Assembly (NCBI GenBank): GCA_934463165.1
Contig: CAKSJG010000001.1
Location: 248,001-312,000, forward strand
Source: an uncultured Clostridia bacterium
GTDB lineage: Bacteria; Bacillota; Clostridia; UMGS1810
Length of the DNA stretch: 64,000 nucleotides
Direction of reading: 5' to 3'
Shown here piece after piece: positions 17,207 to 25,820 of the stretch (the first letter of the stretch is position 1; each line of letters begins with the position of its first letter). The notes beneath the pieces were generated by a model. That model was not told the origin of the DNA and did not search any database. It worked only from the letters and a program-made list of their open reading frames with translations. Both the position numbers and the translations under genes were made by a program.

Positions 17207-18532
17207 TTGAAAGCTTTTACTTTTAAAAGAGGAGCACATCCGAATGATTGCAAAAAATCTACAATGGATCAGCCGATAAAGGATTTAAAGCCTTCCGATA
17301 CAATGATTTATCCAATGGTTCAGCATATAGGAGCACCATGTACTCCTGCTGTCAAGGTGGGAGAAAGAGTCGTAATCGGACAGATTATAGGAACAAGTGA
17401 CGCTTTTGTAAGTGCACCGATACATTCAACGGTATCCGGTAAAGTTGTTGCTGTTGAGAAAAGACTTCATCCGAACGGAACAAACGTTGAATCCGTAATT
17501 GTCGAAAACGACTTTAAGGATGAAAAATCAGAGTTGATTCACGAATATACGGATATTGAATCATATTCGAGAAATGATATGCTGAAACTTATTAAAGAAG
17601 CAGGTGTAGTTGGTTTGGGCGGCGCGGCTTTTCCCACGCATATAAAGCTAAATCCGCCTGCTGATAAAAAAACTGATACCCTCATTGTTAACGGAGCGGA
17701 ATGTGAACCGTACCTTACGTCTGATTACCGAGTAATGACGGAAACACCCGTGCTTATTTACGAAGGAATAAAATTGATCATGAAAATTCTCGGTGTAAAA
17801 AAATGCTTGATAGGTATCGAAGACAATAAGCCAAAAGCTATAAAAATAATGAAAAAGATATCGGACAATTACCCCGGAACAGCCGTCTGTCCAATGAGGA
17901 CGAAATACCCCCAGGGAAGTGAAAAGCATCTTATAAAAGCGCTGACATCAAGGGAAGTTCCGAGCGGAGGGCTGCCTGCAGACTGTGGTGTTATAGTTTG
18001 TAATATAGACACGTGCACGGCAATATATAAGGCAATAAAATATCATTCACCGATAATTGACAGAATAATAACCGTTTCCGGAAAAGCAGTGAAAAACCCA
18101 TCAAATTTCAGAGTCAGAATCGGCACATGCTTTGATGATGTATTGAAAGAAGCAGGTTTTGATGAAGAAAAAGCAAAAAAAATAATAATGGGCGGACCAA
18201 TGATGGGAACAGCACAGTCAACGCTTAATGTTCCAACGATAAAGGCAACATCGGCAATATTGGCGCTCACAGGCGATGAGATAAATCTTGAAAATGAGTC
18301 TCCGTGCGTAAGATGCGGAAAATGTGTTGCTCACTGCCCCATGGGACTTATGCCCGTTCAATTGAATGCATATTCCAAAATTGATGATGCGGATACGTGT
18401 ATTAAATATAATATTAAAGACTGTATTGAATGCGGTGTATGCTCCTTTACATGCCCCTGCAACAATCATATAACCCAAAGAATTAAATTAATGAAAAGAA
18501 AAATTGCAGCTTCGGCTCGCAAAAAGAATTGA
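17207..18532 (+). CDS. rnfC: Rnf complex subunit RnfC
   Basis: The NADH/flavin- and Fe-S-containing peripheral subunit of the Rnf ion-translocating ferredoxin:NAD+ oxidoreductase, 441 residues. It has VVGLGGAAFPTHIKL and NGAECEPYLTSDYR (nucleotide/FMN region) and two [4Fe-4S] motifs near the C-terminus, CVRCGKCVAHCP and CIECGVCSFTCP. The TTG start follows an AGGAGG site. It is the first gene of a full rnfCDGEAB set. Confidence 0.97.
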   Translation: MKAFTFKRGAHPNDCKKSTMDQPIKDLKPSDTMIYPMVQHIGAPCTPAVKVGERVVIGQIIGTSDAFVSAPIHSTVSGKVVAVEKRLHPNGTNVESVIVENDFKDEKSELIHEYTDIESYSRNDMLKLIKEAGVVGLGGAAFPTHIKLNPPADKKTDTLIVNGAECEPYLTSDYRVMTETPVLIYEGIKLIMKILGVKKCLIGIEDNKPKAIKIMKKISDNYPGTAVCPMRTKYPQGSEKHLIKALTSREVPSGGLPADCGVIVCNIDTCTAIYKAIKYHSPIIDRIITVSGKAVKNPSNFRVRIGTCFDDVLKEAGFDEEKAKKIIMGGPMMGTAQSTLNVPTIKATSAILALTGDEINLENESPCVRCGKCVAHCPMGLMPVQLNAYSKIDDADTCIKYNIKDCIECGVCSFTCPCNNHITQRIKLMKRKIAASARKKN

Positions 18533-18542
18533 GGTGTGGATT

Positions 18543-19499
18543 TTGGAAAATATTGTAATATCATATTCACCGCATGTACACGGCGGCGAAAATATAAAAA
18601 AAATAATGCGTGATGTAATAATAGCATTGATTCCGGCTCTCCTCGGTTCACTTTATTTTTTCGGATTCAGATCACTTGTGTTGATTATTACATCAGCGGC
18701 TTTCTGTGTTTTATTTGAATATCTGTGGGACAAAGCTGTTAAAAAGAATAATACAACGAAAGACTTAAGCGCAATAGTAACAGGTATTCTCCTGGCATTT
18801 TCAATGCCTGTAAATGTTCCGCTTTATGTAATAATTGTCGGTGACGCTTTTGCCATAATAGTTGTTAAATGTTTTTACGGCGGAATAGGACAAAATTTTG
18901 TTAATCCGGCGCTTGCCGCAAGAGCGTTTTTGCTTGCATGCTGGCCTGTTGCAATGACAAGCTGGGTAAAGGTTAATGACAGTTTGGGTCTGTTTGGCAA
19001 AGCGTCTGTAAATGTCGACGCGGTAACATCGGCAACTCCCCTATCCCATGCTTCCGAAGCTGTATCGTATATTGATCTGTTTTTCGGTCATGTAGGAGGA
19101 TGTATCGGTGAAACTTCGGTTTTACTTATTTTACTCGGCGGAATATATTTAATAATGCGAAAAGTAATTACACCTGTAATACCTGTTACTTATATTGTTT
19201 CGGTTGGTCTTTTCGGATTTCTGTTTACGGACAAATCATTTCTGTTTAATATTATGTCCGGCGGCATAATGCTTGCGGGATTCTTTATGGCAACAGATTA
19301 CGTAACAAGCCCCGTAAGTGCAATGGGTCAATTTATATATGCACTTGCAGCCGGAATAATAACAGCAATAATAAGAGCATACGGCAGTTATCCTGAGGGT
19401 GTAACATACAGCATATTAATTATGAATATAGTTACGCCGTTAATTGATAAGCATATTAAACCGAGAGTATTCGGCAAGGCGGTGAACAAGAATGAATGA
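18543..19499 (+). CDS. rnfD: Rnf complex subunit RnfD
   Basis: A multi-spanning membrane subunit that carries covalent FMN. The flavinylation motif is DAVTSATPL, with the acceptor Thr near residue 165. The likely start is the TTG at 18543, preceded by GAGGTG, giving 318 residues beginning MENIVISYSPHVHG. An upstream in-frame extension inside rnfC lacks a ribosome site and family similarity. Its 3' end overlaps rnfG by 8 bases. Confidence 0.95.
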   Translation: MENIVISYSPHVHGGENIKKIMRDVIIALIPALLGSLYFFGFRSLVLIITSAAFCVLFEYLWDKAVKKNNTTKDLSAIVTGILLAFSMPVNVPLYVIIVGDAFAIIVVKCFYGGIGQNFVNPALAARAFLLACWPVAMTSWVKVNDSLGLFGKASVNVDAVTSATPLSHASEAVSYIDLFFGHVGGCIGETSVLLILLGGIYLIMRKVITPVIPVTYIVSVGLFGFLFTDKSFLFNIMSGGIMLAGFFMATDYVTSPVSAMGQFIYALAAGIITAIIRAYGSYPEGVTYSILIMNIVTPLIDKHIKPRVFGKAVNKNE

Positions 19500-20115
19500 C
19501 AATACTGCAAAAAAAAGTAATAAAATATTTATTATCAGACTTGCACTTATCCTTTTCCTGATTGTATTTATATCTACATTGCTTTTGACGCTGTGTAATT
19601 ATCTGACAAAAGATAAAATTGCAGCTCTTGAACAGAAAACGGCAAATGAAGCAAGACAGGCCGTTATACCGGGAGCAATATTCGAAGAAATAAAGTTATC
19701 TGAATCAGAAGAAAAAGAATTCAGCGACGAATATGACTTTAAAGGTGCATACCGTGCCGAAAAAGACGGAAAGTTTTCAGGTTATTGCATAAATGTTGCA
19801 CCGAACGGATTCGGCGGTGAAATTAATATGATTGTCGGACTTGATGAAAATTTAAACTATACCGGCATAAAAATTATTTCTTTAAGCGAAACACCGGGGC
19901 TCGGTGCAAAAGCAAGCGAAAGCGAATTTACAAAACAATTTTCCGATAACAAAAAAGGCAAACTTGAAGTTATAAAAAATGCGAAAAAAACCGAAGAAAA
20001 TCAAATAAATGCAATAAGCGGCGCAACGATAACATCGAAAGCCGTAACAACCGGAGTAAACAATGCACTTAAAATTGCAGAACAAATCAATAATAAGGAG
20101 GCTGAGCAAAATTGA
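19492..20115 (+). CDS. rnfG: Rnf complex subunit RnfG
   Basis: A 207-residue subunit with one N-terminal membrane helix (about 13-36) and an extracytoplasmic FMN-binding domain. The covalent flavin motif is SGATITSKAVT, with Thr179 as acceptor, and SETPGLGAK is the conserved loop. It overlaps both neighbours (rnfD by 8 bases, rnfE by 4). Confidence 0.96.
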   Translation: MNDNTAKKSNKIFIIRLALILFLIVFISTLLLTLCNYLTKDKIAALEQKTANEARQAVIPGAIFEEIKLSESEEKEFSDEYDFKGAYRAEKDGKFSGYCINVAPNGFGGEINMIVGLDENLNYTGIKIISLSETPGLGAKASESEFTKQFSDNKKGKLEVIKNAKKTEENQINAISGATITSKAVTTGVNNALKIAEQINNKEAEQN

Positions 20116-20723
20116 ACGGTAATTCAAATTTGAAAATTATAAAAAACGGATTAACGGTTGAAAATCCCACCTTTGTTCAGCTGCTCGGAATGTGCCCTAC
20201 CCTTGCCGTAACAACATCGCTTATTAACGCAATAGGCATGGGGCTTTCCGCAACATTTGTATTGGTATTTTCGAATCTTGTTATATCTCTTGTAAGAAAA
20301 TTCATACCCAATAAAATAAGAATTGCATCATTTATTGTTATAATTGCAGCGTTTGTCAGTGTTATTGAAATGCTGCTCAAGGCTTATTTACCGGCAATTT
20401 CCGATGCACTCGGTTTATTTATTCCTCTGATAACCGTAAACTGTATCATTCTTGCGAGAGCAGAAAGCTTTGCATCAAAAAATAAGCCTCTCCCGTCTGT
20501 GTGTGACGGGTTGGGAATGGGTCTTGGTTTCACACTCGGAATAAGTATACTTGCATCGATCAGAGAAATTCTCGGTGCAGGAACGATACTCGGAATAAGT
20601 CTTTTCGGAAGCGGATTTAATCCGGCGTTAATATTCATACTGCCTCCCGGAGCATTTCTTGCACTCGGAATTATTTTGGCGGTGTATAACATGATTAAAG
20701 ACAGGAAAGGAGCGGCAAAATAA
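20112..20723 (+). CDS. rnfE: Rnf complex subunit RnfE
   Basis: A 203-residue integral membrane subunit with about six helices. NPTFVQLLGMCPTLAVT and LITVNCIILARAE are typical of the RnfE/NqrD family. The TTG start is preceded by AAGGAGG. The last base is shared with the rnfA start. Confidence 0.96.
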   Translation: MNGNSNLKIIKNGLTVENPTFVQLLGMCPTLAVTTSLINAIGMGLSATFVLVFSNLVISLVRKFIPNKIRIASFIVIIAAFVSVIEMLLKAYLPAISDALGLFIPLITVNCIILARAESFASKNKPLPSVCDGLGMGLGFTLGISILASIREILGAGTILGISLFGSGFNPALIFILPPGAFLALGIILAVYNMIKDRKGAAK

Positions 20724-21325
20724 TGGATTATTTAAAAATGTTTCTTTCTCTTGCTGTTCTCGGTGTATTGACAGAAAACTTTGTACTTGTCAAATTTTAC
20801 GGTATATGCCCGTTTCTGGGCGTATCCAAAAAAACAGACACCGCACTGGGAATGGGAATGGCCGTTACGTTTGTAATGGTTCTTGCTTCGGCATTAACAT
20901 ATATGGTTCAAACATATATACTCATACCGCTGCATGTTGAGTATCTTCAGACACTTGCTTTCATTCTCCTTATAGCTGCACTTGTGCAGTTCGTGGAAAT
21001 GTTTGTGGCTAAAACTGTTCCTGCATTATACAATGCTCTCGGAATATATCTTCCGCTCATAACAACAAACTGTGCTGTTTTGGGTGTAACGCTTATAAAT
21101 GTCCAGCGTTCTTACACATTATTCCAGAGCGTATGCTTTTCTTTTTGGTCGGCAATAGGATTTACACTTGCCATAGTGCTCTTTGCCGGTGTTCGGGAAA
21201 GACTTGAAACTTCGGCAATACCGAAATATCTTCAGGGATTCCCGATTGCCTTAATTACAGCAAGCCTTATAGCTATGGCATTTTTGGGATTTCAGGGACT
21301 CAGCTTCCCTTCTCTTGCAATGTAA
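20723..21325 (+). CDS. rnfA: Rnf complex subunit RnfA
   Basis: A 200-residue integral membrane subunit of the RnfA/NqrE family. Visible motifs are LTENFVLVKFYGICPFLGVSK and YLPLITTNCAVLGVTL; the conserved cysteines in these two half-repeats hold the intramembrane [2Fe-2S] centre in Rnf/NQR. It forms the membrane core with RnfE. Confidence 0.96.
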   Translation: MDYLKMFLSLAVLGVLTENFVLVKFYGICPFLGVSKKTDTALGMGMAVTFVMVLASALTYMVQTYILIPLHVEYLQTLAFILLIAALVQFVEMFVAKTVPALYNALGIYLPLITTNCAVLGVTLINVQRSYTLFQSVCFSFWSAIGFTLAIVLFAGVRERLETSAIPKYLQGFPIALITASLIAMAFLGFQGLSFPSLAM

Positions 21326-21337
21326 GGAGGATAAACA

Positions 21338-22132
21338 ATGTTAGAACAAATACTTTATCCGGCAATTATAATAGGCGCAATAGGACTGTTTTTCGGCGCG
21401 CTGCTTGCATTTGCTTCAATTATTTTTAAAGTTGAAAAAGATGACAGAATAGATAAAATTGCCGAAATACTTCCCGGAGCAAACTGTGGAGGCTGCGGTT
21501 GTGCCGGCTGCTCTGCATTTGCCGAATCAATAGTAAATAACGGAGCAAGAATTACAAAATGTAATCTGATAACCGAAGATAAGGCTGAAAAAATAGCATC
21601 TATTATGGGAATGGAAGCCGGAAAAATAATACGTAAAAAAGCAACGGTAACATGCAGCGGAACGTGCGAAAGCTGCCAAAACAAATGTGAAACATACGGA
21701 ATCACCGACTGCTATTCGGCATCTCAACTCGGAAACGGCATTAAAAACTGCGAATACGGATGTATCGGTCTCGGAAGCTGTGTTAAGGTCTGTCCGACAG
21801 GTGCCATTGAAATTAAAAACGGAATTTCCGAAATCAATTCGGAAAAGTGCATAGGATGCGGTAAGTGTGCAAGCGCATGCCCAAAAAAAGTAATTCAAAT
21901 TATTCCCGAAAAAAGGACGGCAGCTGTTAAATGTATGTCAAAAGACAAAGGAATAATCGTTAAGAAATATTGTTCGGCTGGATGCATAGGATGCAAAATC
22001 TGCGAAAAAAAATGTCCGAAGGATGCCATCCATGTTATTGACAATCTCGCAAGAGTTGATTACGATAAATGCGTCGGATGCGGAATATGTGTAAAAGAAT
22101 GCCCCAAACAGGTAATAGAATTAATTAAATAG
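21338..22132 (+). CDS. rnfB: Rnf complex subunit RnfB
   Basis: The ferredoxin-accepting subunit, 264 residues. One N-terminal membrane helix is followed by the Fe-S domain CGGCGCAGC, then a chain of ferredoxin-like [4Fe-4S] motifs: CIGLGSCVKVCP, CIGCGKCASACP, CIGCKICEKKCP and CVGCGICVKECP. It takes electrons from reduced ferredoxin, which IorAB from this window could provide. An AAGGAGG site lies upstream, and a terminator follows the gene. Confidence 0.96.
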   Translation: MLEQILYPAIIIGAIGLFFGALLAFASIIFKVEKDDRIDKIAEILPGANCGGCGCAGCSAFAESIVNNGARITKCNLITEDKAEKIASIMGMEAGKIIRKKATVTCSGTCESCQNKCETYGITDCYSASQLGNGIKNCEYGCIGLGSCVKVCPTGAIEIKNGISEINSEKCIGCGKCASACPKKVIQIIPEKRTAAVKCMSKDKGIIVKKYCSAGCIGCKICEKKCPKDAIHVIDNLARVDYDKCVGCGICVKECPKQVIELIK

Positions 22133-22141
22133 CATAATCTA

Positions 22142-22198
22142 AATCGAGTAGAGATTAACTCCCGAAACTGAGTTTGTCCCTACTCGATTATTTTTTTA
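22142..22198. terminator. Terminator between convergent rnf and liv operons
   Basis: AATCGAGTAG pairs with CTACTCGATT around a 28-base loop and is followed by a T-rich run (ATTTTTTTATT), ending the rnf operon. An A-rich left flank is weaker, so use by livF on the other strand is less certain. Confidence 0.65.
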
Positions 22199-22211
22199 TT
22201 TATTAAATATA

Positions 22212-22913
22212 TCAACCGCCGAGATATGCTTTTTTAATTTTATCGCTTTCCGCAAGCTCTTTACCGGTTCCCGAAATTGTAATTTCTCCCGATTCAAGAA
22301 CATATGCCCTATCCGCAATATTTAAAGCCATTTCGGCATTTTGCTCAACCAAAAGAATTGTTGTGCCCGATTTGTGAAGCTCTTTTATAATATCGAAAAT
22401 TTGCTGCACAAGTATTGGTGCCAATCCCATAGACGGTTCGTCCAGCATTAAAAGTTTAGGTTTACTCATTAATGCACGTCCCATGGCAAGCATTTGCTGC
22501 TCGCCACCGGAAAGCGTACCGGCTATCTGATTTTTGCGGTGCTTAAGTCTGGGGAATCTGTTAAATACATCCTGAATTCCCTCTTTAACATTTGAAGAGT
22601 TTGTATATGCTCCCATTTCAAGGTTTTCAAGTACGGTCATCTGAAGGAATATCCTTCTGCCCTCCGGAACATGTGCCAAACCTTTTGAAACAAGCTTACA
22701 TGCATCGGATTTAGATATATCTTCATCAAAAAGCGTTATACTTCCGGTTTTTGAACGGAGAAGACCCGATATTGTGCGAAGCGTTGTTGATTTACCGGCA
22801 CCGTTGGCACCTATCAAAGCAACTATTTCACCGTCGTTTACCTCTATCGAAACATTCTTGAGAGCATGTATTTGTCCGTAATAGACATTTATATTATCAA
22901 CCTTTAATATCAT
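22212..22913 (-). CDS. livF: Branched-chain amino acid ABC transporter ATPase LivF
   Basis: A 233-residue ATPase of the high-affinity branched-chain amino acid importer. It has Walker A GANGAGKST, the signature LSGGEQQML and Walker B LLMLDEPSMGLAP. The C-terminal KKAYLGG is typical of LivF. It is the last gene of livHMGF and starts 5 bases after livG. Confidence 0.95.
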   Translation of the reverse strand: MILKVDNINVYYGQIHALKNVSIEVNDGEIVALIGANGAGKSTTLRTISGLLRSKTGSITLFDEDISKSDACKLVSKGLAHVPEGRRIFLQMTVLENLEMGAYTNSSNVKEGIQDVFNRFPRLKHRKNQIAGTLSGGEQQMLAMGRALMSKPKLLMLDEPSMGLAPILVQQIFDIIKELHKSGTTILLVEQNAEMALNIADRAYVLESGEITISGTGKELAESDKIKKAYLGG

Positions 22914-22918
22914 AGTTT

Positions 22919-23749
22919 TTACGCCTCCGTTTTCTTACCGAGATATGCCTCTATAACGGCCGGGTTGGATTTGATTTCGTCCGGTGATCCTTTGGCAATA
23001 ATTTTGCCGTGGTCAAGAACGCATATTCCTTCGCAGACATTCATAACAAGTTTCATATCATGTTCTATGAGCATAACCGCAATATTGAATTTATCTCTTA
23101 TACGTCTGATATTTTCCATAAGTTCCGCTGTTTCGGACGGATTCATACCGGCTGCGGGTTCATCAAGAAGAATTATGCCGGGGCGAGTAGCAAGCGCACG
23201 CGCAATTTCAAGCCTTCTTTGTTCTCCGTAAGGAAGAGAACCTGCCTGATGATTTGCAAGATCAGCCATATTAAAGAAATCCAAAAGTTCCATTGCCTCG
23301 TCTCTTGACTGTTTTTCGGATTTATGATAACCGAAAAGATGAGTAACAGAGGCAAGAAGAGACTGATTTATTGAATTGTGAAGTCCGACTTTGACATTAT
23401 CAATAACCGACATATCGGAAAAAAGTCTAATATTCTGAAATGTTCTTGCTATTCCCATTCTGCTCACCTGAGCAGTAGTTTTTTTGGATGTTGATTTTCC
23501 GTCAAGAAGTATTGTACCGCGTGTCGGATGATAAACATTTGTTAAAAGATTAAACACGGTTGTTTTTCCGGCTCCGTTCGGCCCGATAAGACCTGATATT
23601 TCTGTTCTGCCAACCGTAAGCGTAAAGTCATCAACAGCCGTAAGACCGCCAAAATCAATACCGAGATGGTGTGTTTCAAGAATAGGTGTTTTGTTTATAT
23701 CACGTTCCGGAATAATAGAATTGCTCGGAACAGGTACCATTTTAGCCAT
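22919..23749 (-). CDS. livG: Branched-chain amino acid ABC transporter ATPase LivG
   Basis: A 276-residue ATPase pairing with LivF. Walker A is GPNGAGKTTVF, the signature is LPYGEQRRLEIARAL (the variant typical of LivG) and Walker B is IILLDEPAAGMNP. The N-terminal about 25 residues are an extension before the usual start. It overlaps livM by 8 bases. Confidence 0.95.
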   Translation of the reverse strand: MAKMVPVPSNSIIPERDINKTPILETHHLGIDFGGLTAVDDFTLTVGRTEISGLIGPNGAGKTTVFNLLTNVYHPTRGTILLDGKSTSKKTTAQVSRMGIARTFQNIRLFSDMSVIDNVKVGLHNSINQSLLASVTHLFGYHKSEKQSRDEAMELLDFFNMADLANHQAGSLPYGEQRRLEIARALATRPGIILLDEPAAGMNPSETAELMENIRRIRDKFNIAVMLIEHDMKLVMNVCEGICVLDHGKIIAKGSPDEIKSNPAVIEAYLGKKTEA

Positions 23750-24818
23750 TCTGACTTCCCTCCTGTTCTTTTCTGGTGAATTTATATTTTATAATTCCTC
23801 TTATCTGTTTAGCTTTCTCACTGTTTGTAAGAAGCATTGCCAAAATAAGAACTACTGCATAAATAAGCATTCTGTAATCGGCAAGTTCCCTGAGCAGCTC
23901 CGGAAGCATATAAAGTACTGCGGTTGCAATAATTGTTCCTGGTACATTATCCATTCCGCCGAGAACAACAAATACAAGTATAAGAATTGAGGTATTGAAA
24001 TCAAATTTCTTTGCTGCAATTGTTGAGAAGTTCATTGCATATAATGCTCCTGCCATACCGGCAAGAACAGCAGAGGTAATAAATGCCGTAAGTTTATATC
24101 TTGTTATACCGATACCTACAGATTCTGCTGCAATTCTGTTATCGCGAATAGCAGTTACGGCACGTCCTGTTTTACTGTTGACAAGATTAAGAACAACAAA
24201 AAGTGAAAAAAGTATGAGTAAAACCCCGGCACCGAATCCCGAAATTCTTGAAATTCCAACAGCACCCTGAGGTCCGTTTAAAATCAGTTTTCCGTTTGTC
24301 ATTCCGAGAGAAGCGGCGTCTTTCATGCTGAAGTGAAGGCCTGATGCATCTTTGCCGACATAAAGACAGTTAATTATATTTTTAATAATTTCACCAAATG
24401 CCAAAGTTACAATAGCAAGATAATCACCACGAAGTCTGAGAACGGGTATTCCGATCAGAAGTCCCGCAATACCTGCAAATATTCCGCCGACAATTATAGC
24501 CGCAAGAAGCTGCATTTCACTGCTTGATACAGAATCCTTCAGACAGATAGCTGTTATAACTCCCGTAAACGCGCCGATGCTCATAAATCCGGCATGACCG
24601 AGACTGAGTTCGCCGAGAAAGCCGACAGTAAGTGCAAGTGATATTGCCATAACAATGTAGGTACAGATAGGCACAAGCTGTCCGCTTATTGAGTTGTTAA
24701 TCATACCCATGTTTTGCATTGGGAAAAGAACAGCGAACGCTATAAGCACAATACCGTATGATTTCAAATTTGTTAAGGTGAATTTATTCATATTTTTGAG
24801 TTTATTCATTTTTACCAC
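23742..24818 (-). CDS. livM: Branched-chain amino acid ABC transporter permease LivM
   Basis: A 358-residue inner-membrane permease with about eight to ten hydrophobic segments. GELSLGHAGFMSIGAF near the first third and AAESVGIGITRYKLTAF (the coupling helix that contacts the ATPase) are family hallmarks. One base separates it from livH, so they are cotranscribed. Confidence 0.94.
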   Translation of the reverse strand: MVKMNKLKNMNKFTLTNLKSYGIVLIAFAVLFPMQNMGMINNSISGQLVPICTYIVMAISLALTVGFLGELSLGHAGFMSIGAFTGVITAICLKDSVSSSEMQLLAAIIVGGIFAGIAGLLIGIPVLRLRGDYLAIVTLAFGEIIKNIINCLYVGKDASGLHFSMKDAASLGMTNGKLILNGPQGAVGISRISGFGAGVLLILFSLFVVLNLVNSKTGRAVTAIRDNRIAAESVGIGITRYKLTAFITSAVLAGMAGALYAMNFSTIAAKKFDFNTSILILVFVVLGGMDNVPGTIIATAVLYMLPELLRELADYRMLIYAVVLILAMLLTNSEKAKQIRGIIKYKFTRKEQEGSQNG

Positions 24819-24819
24819 C

Positions 24820-25701
24820 TCACACCTTTTCTGTTATTTTCTTTCCGAGTATTCCGGTAGGTTTAACCAGAAGAACTATAATAAGTACTGCAAACACTAT
24901 AGCATCCGAAAGAGCTGTTGAAATATATGATTTACTGAATATTTCTATTATGCCAAGAAGTATTCCGCCGATCATTGCACCGGGAATTGAACCGATTCCT
25001 CCGAATACTGCGGCGGTAAATGCTTTAATACCCGGCATTGAACCTGTTGTCGGAACCAAAACAGGATACGAAGAACATAAAAGAACACCGGCTATTGCCG
25101 CAAGTGCGCTTCCTATTGCAAATGTGAGTGATATTGTAACATTTACATTTATCCCCATAAGTTCCGCTGCATCTTTATCTTCCGACACGGCACGCATTGC
25201 TTTACCCATTTTAGACTTTTTTGTAAAGACAGTAAGTGCTATCATGATAACTATACATGCTGCAACGGTTACTATAGATTCACTTGTTATTATGAGTGAT
25301 TTATCAAAAAGAGAAACAGAACCGAATTTTATTACAGAAGCAAATGTTTTTGGTGCACTACCCCATATCAGCAAAGCAATATTCTGCAGAAAATAACTTA
25401 CGCCGATAGCCGTAATAAGAACAGCCAAAGAACCTGCTCTTCTGAGCGGTTTATAAGCCAATCCCTCAATTAAAATTCCCAAAAACGTACATACAACCAT
25501 TGCTCCGATTATTGAGACAATCGGCGGTAAATTGAGATAGGTAGTCATACAAAAAGATACATATGCACCCACCATTATTACATCACCGTGAGCAAAATTA
25601 AGCATTTTAGCAATACCGTAAACCATTGTATAGCCCAATGCAATAATGGCATATACGCTTCCAAGACTTATACCGTTAATTAAATTGGAAATAAATGTCA
25701 T
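24820..25701 (-). CDS. livH: Branched-chain amino acid ABC transporter permease LivH
   Basis: A 293-residue permease. YGIAKMLNFAHGDVIMVGAY and AAELMGINVNVTISLTFAIGSALA are diagnostic LivH segments. It forms the membrane channel with LivM. A weak hairpin separates it from livK, so the substrate-binding protein may be made in excess. Confidence 0.95.
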   Translation of the reverse strand: MTFISNLINGISLGSVYAIIALGYTMVYGIAKMLNFAHGDVIMVGAYVSFCMTTYLNLPPIVSIIGAMVVCTFLGILIEGLAYKPLRRAGSLAVLITAIGVSYFLQNIALLIWGSAPKTFASVIKFGSVSLFDKSLIITSESIVTVAACIVIMIALTVFTKKSKMGKAMRAVSEDKDAAELMGINVNVTISLTFAIGSALAAIAGVLLCSSYPVLVPTTGSMPGIKAFTAAVFGGIGSIPGAMIGGILLGIIEIFSKSYISTALSDAIVFAVLIIVLLVKPTGILGKKITEKV

Positions 25702-25763
25702 TAGTTACACCCCATATATTGTTTGTATATATTAATTGCTGTCAACAATTAAATTCACAAAAA

Positions 25764-25790
25764 CGAGGAGCCGCATTGCAGCATCCTCAT
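25764..25790 (-). terminator. Attenuating hairpin between livK and livH
   Basis: On the minus strand GAGGATGC pairs imperfectly with GC(G)GCTCCTC and is followed by GTTTTTG. A partial terminator here would favour livK over the permease and ATPase genes. Confidence 0.5.
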
Positions 25791-25820
25791 TTCTGCCATA
25801 ACTTATTTTAATTAAATTAA

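Noticed and set aside
18504..18542. Longer rnfD starting inside rnfC
   Set aside because: There is no ribosome site and the extra residues do not match RnfD; the TTG at 18543 has GAGGTG upstream and gives the usual N-terminus.
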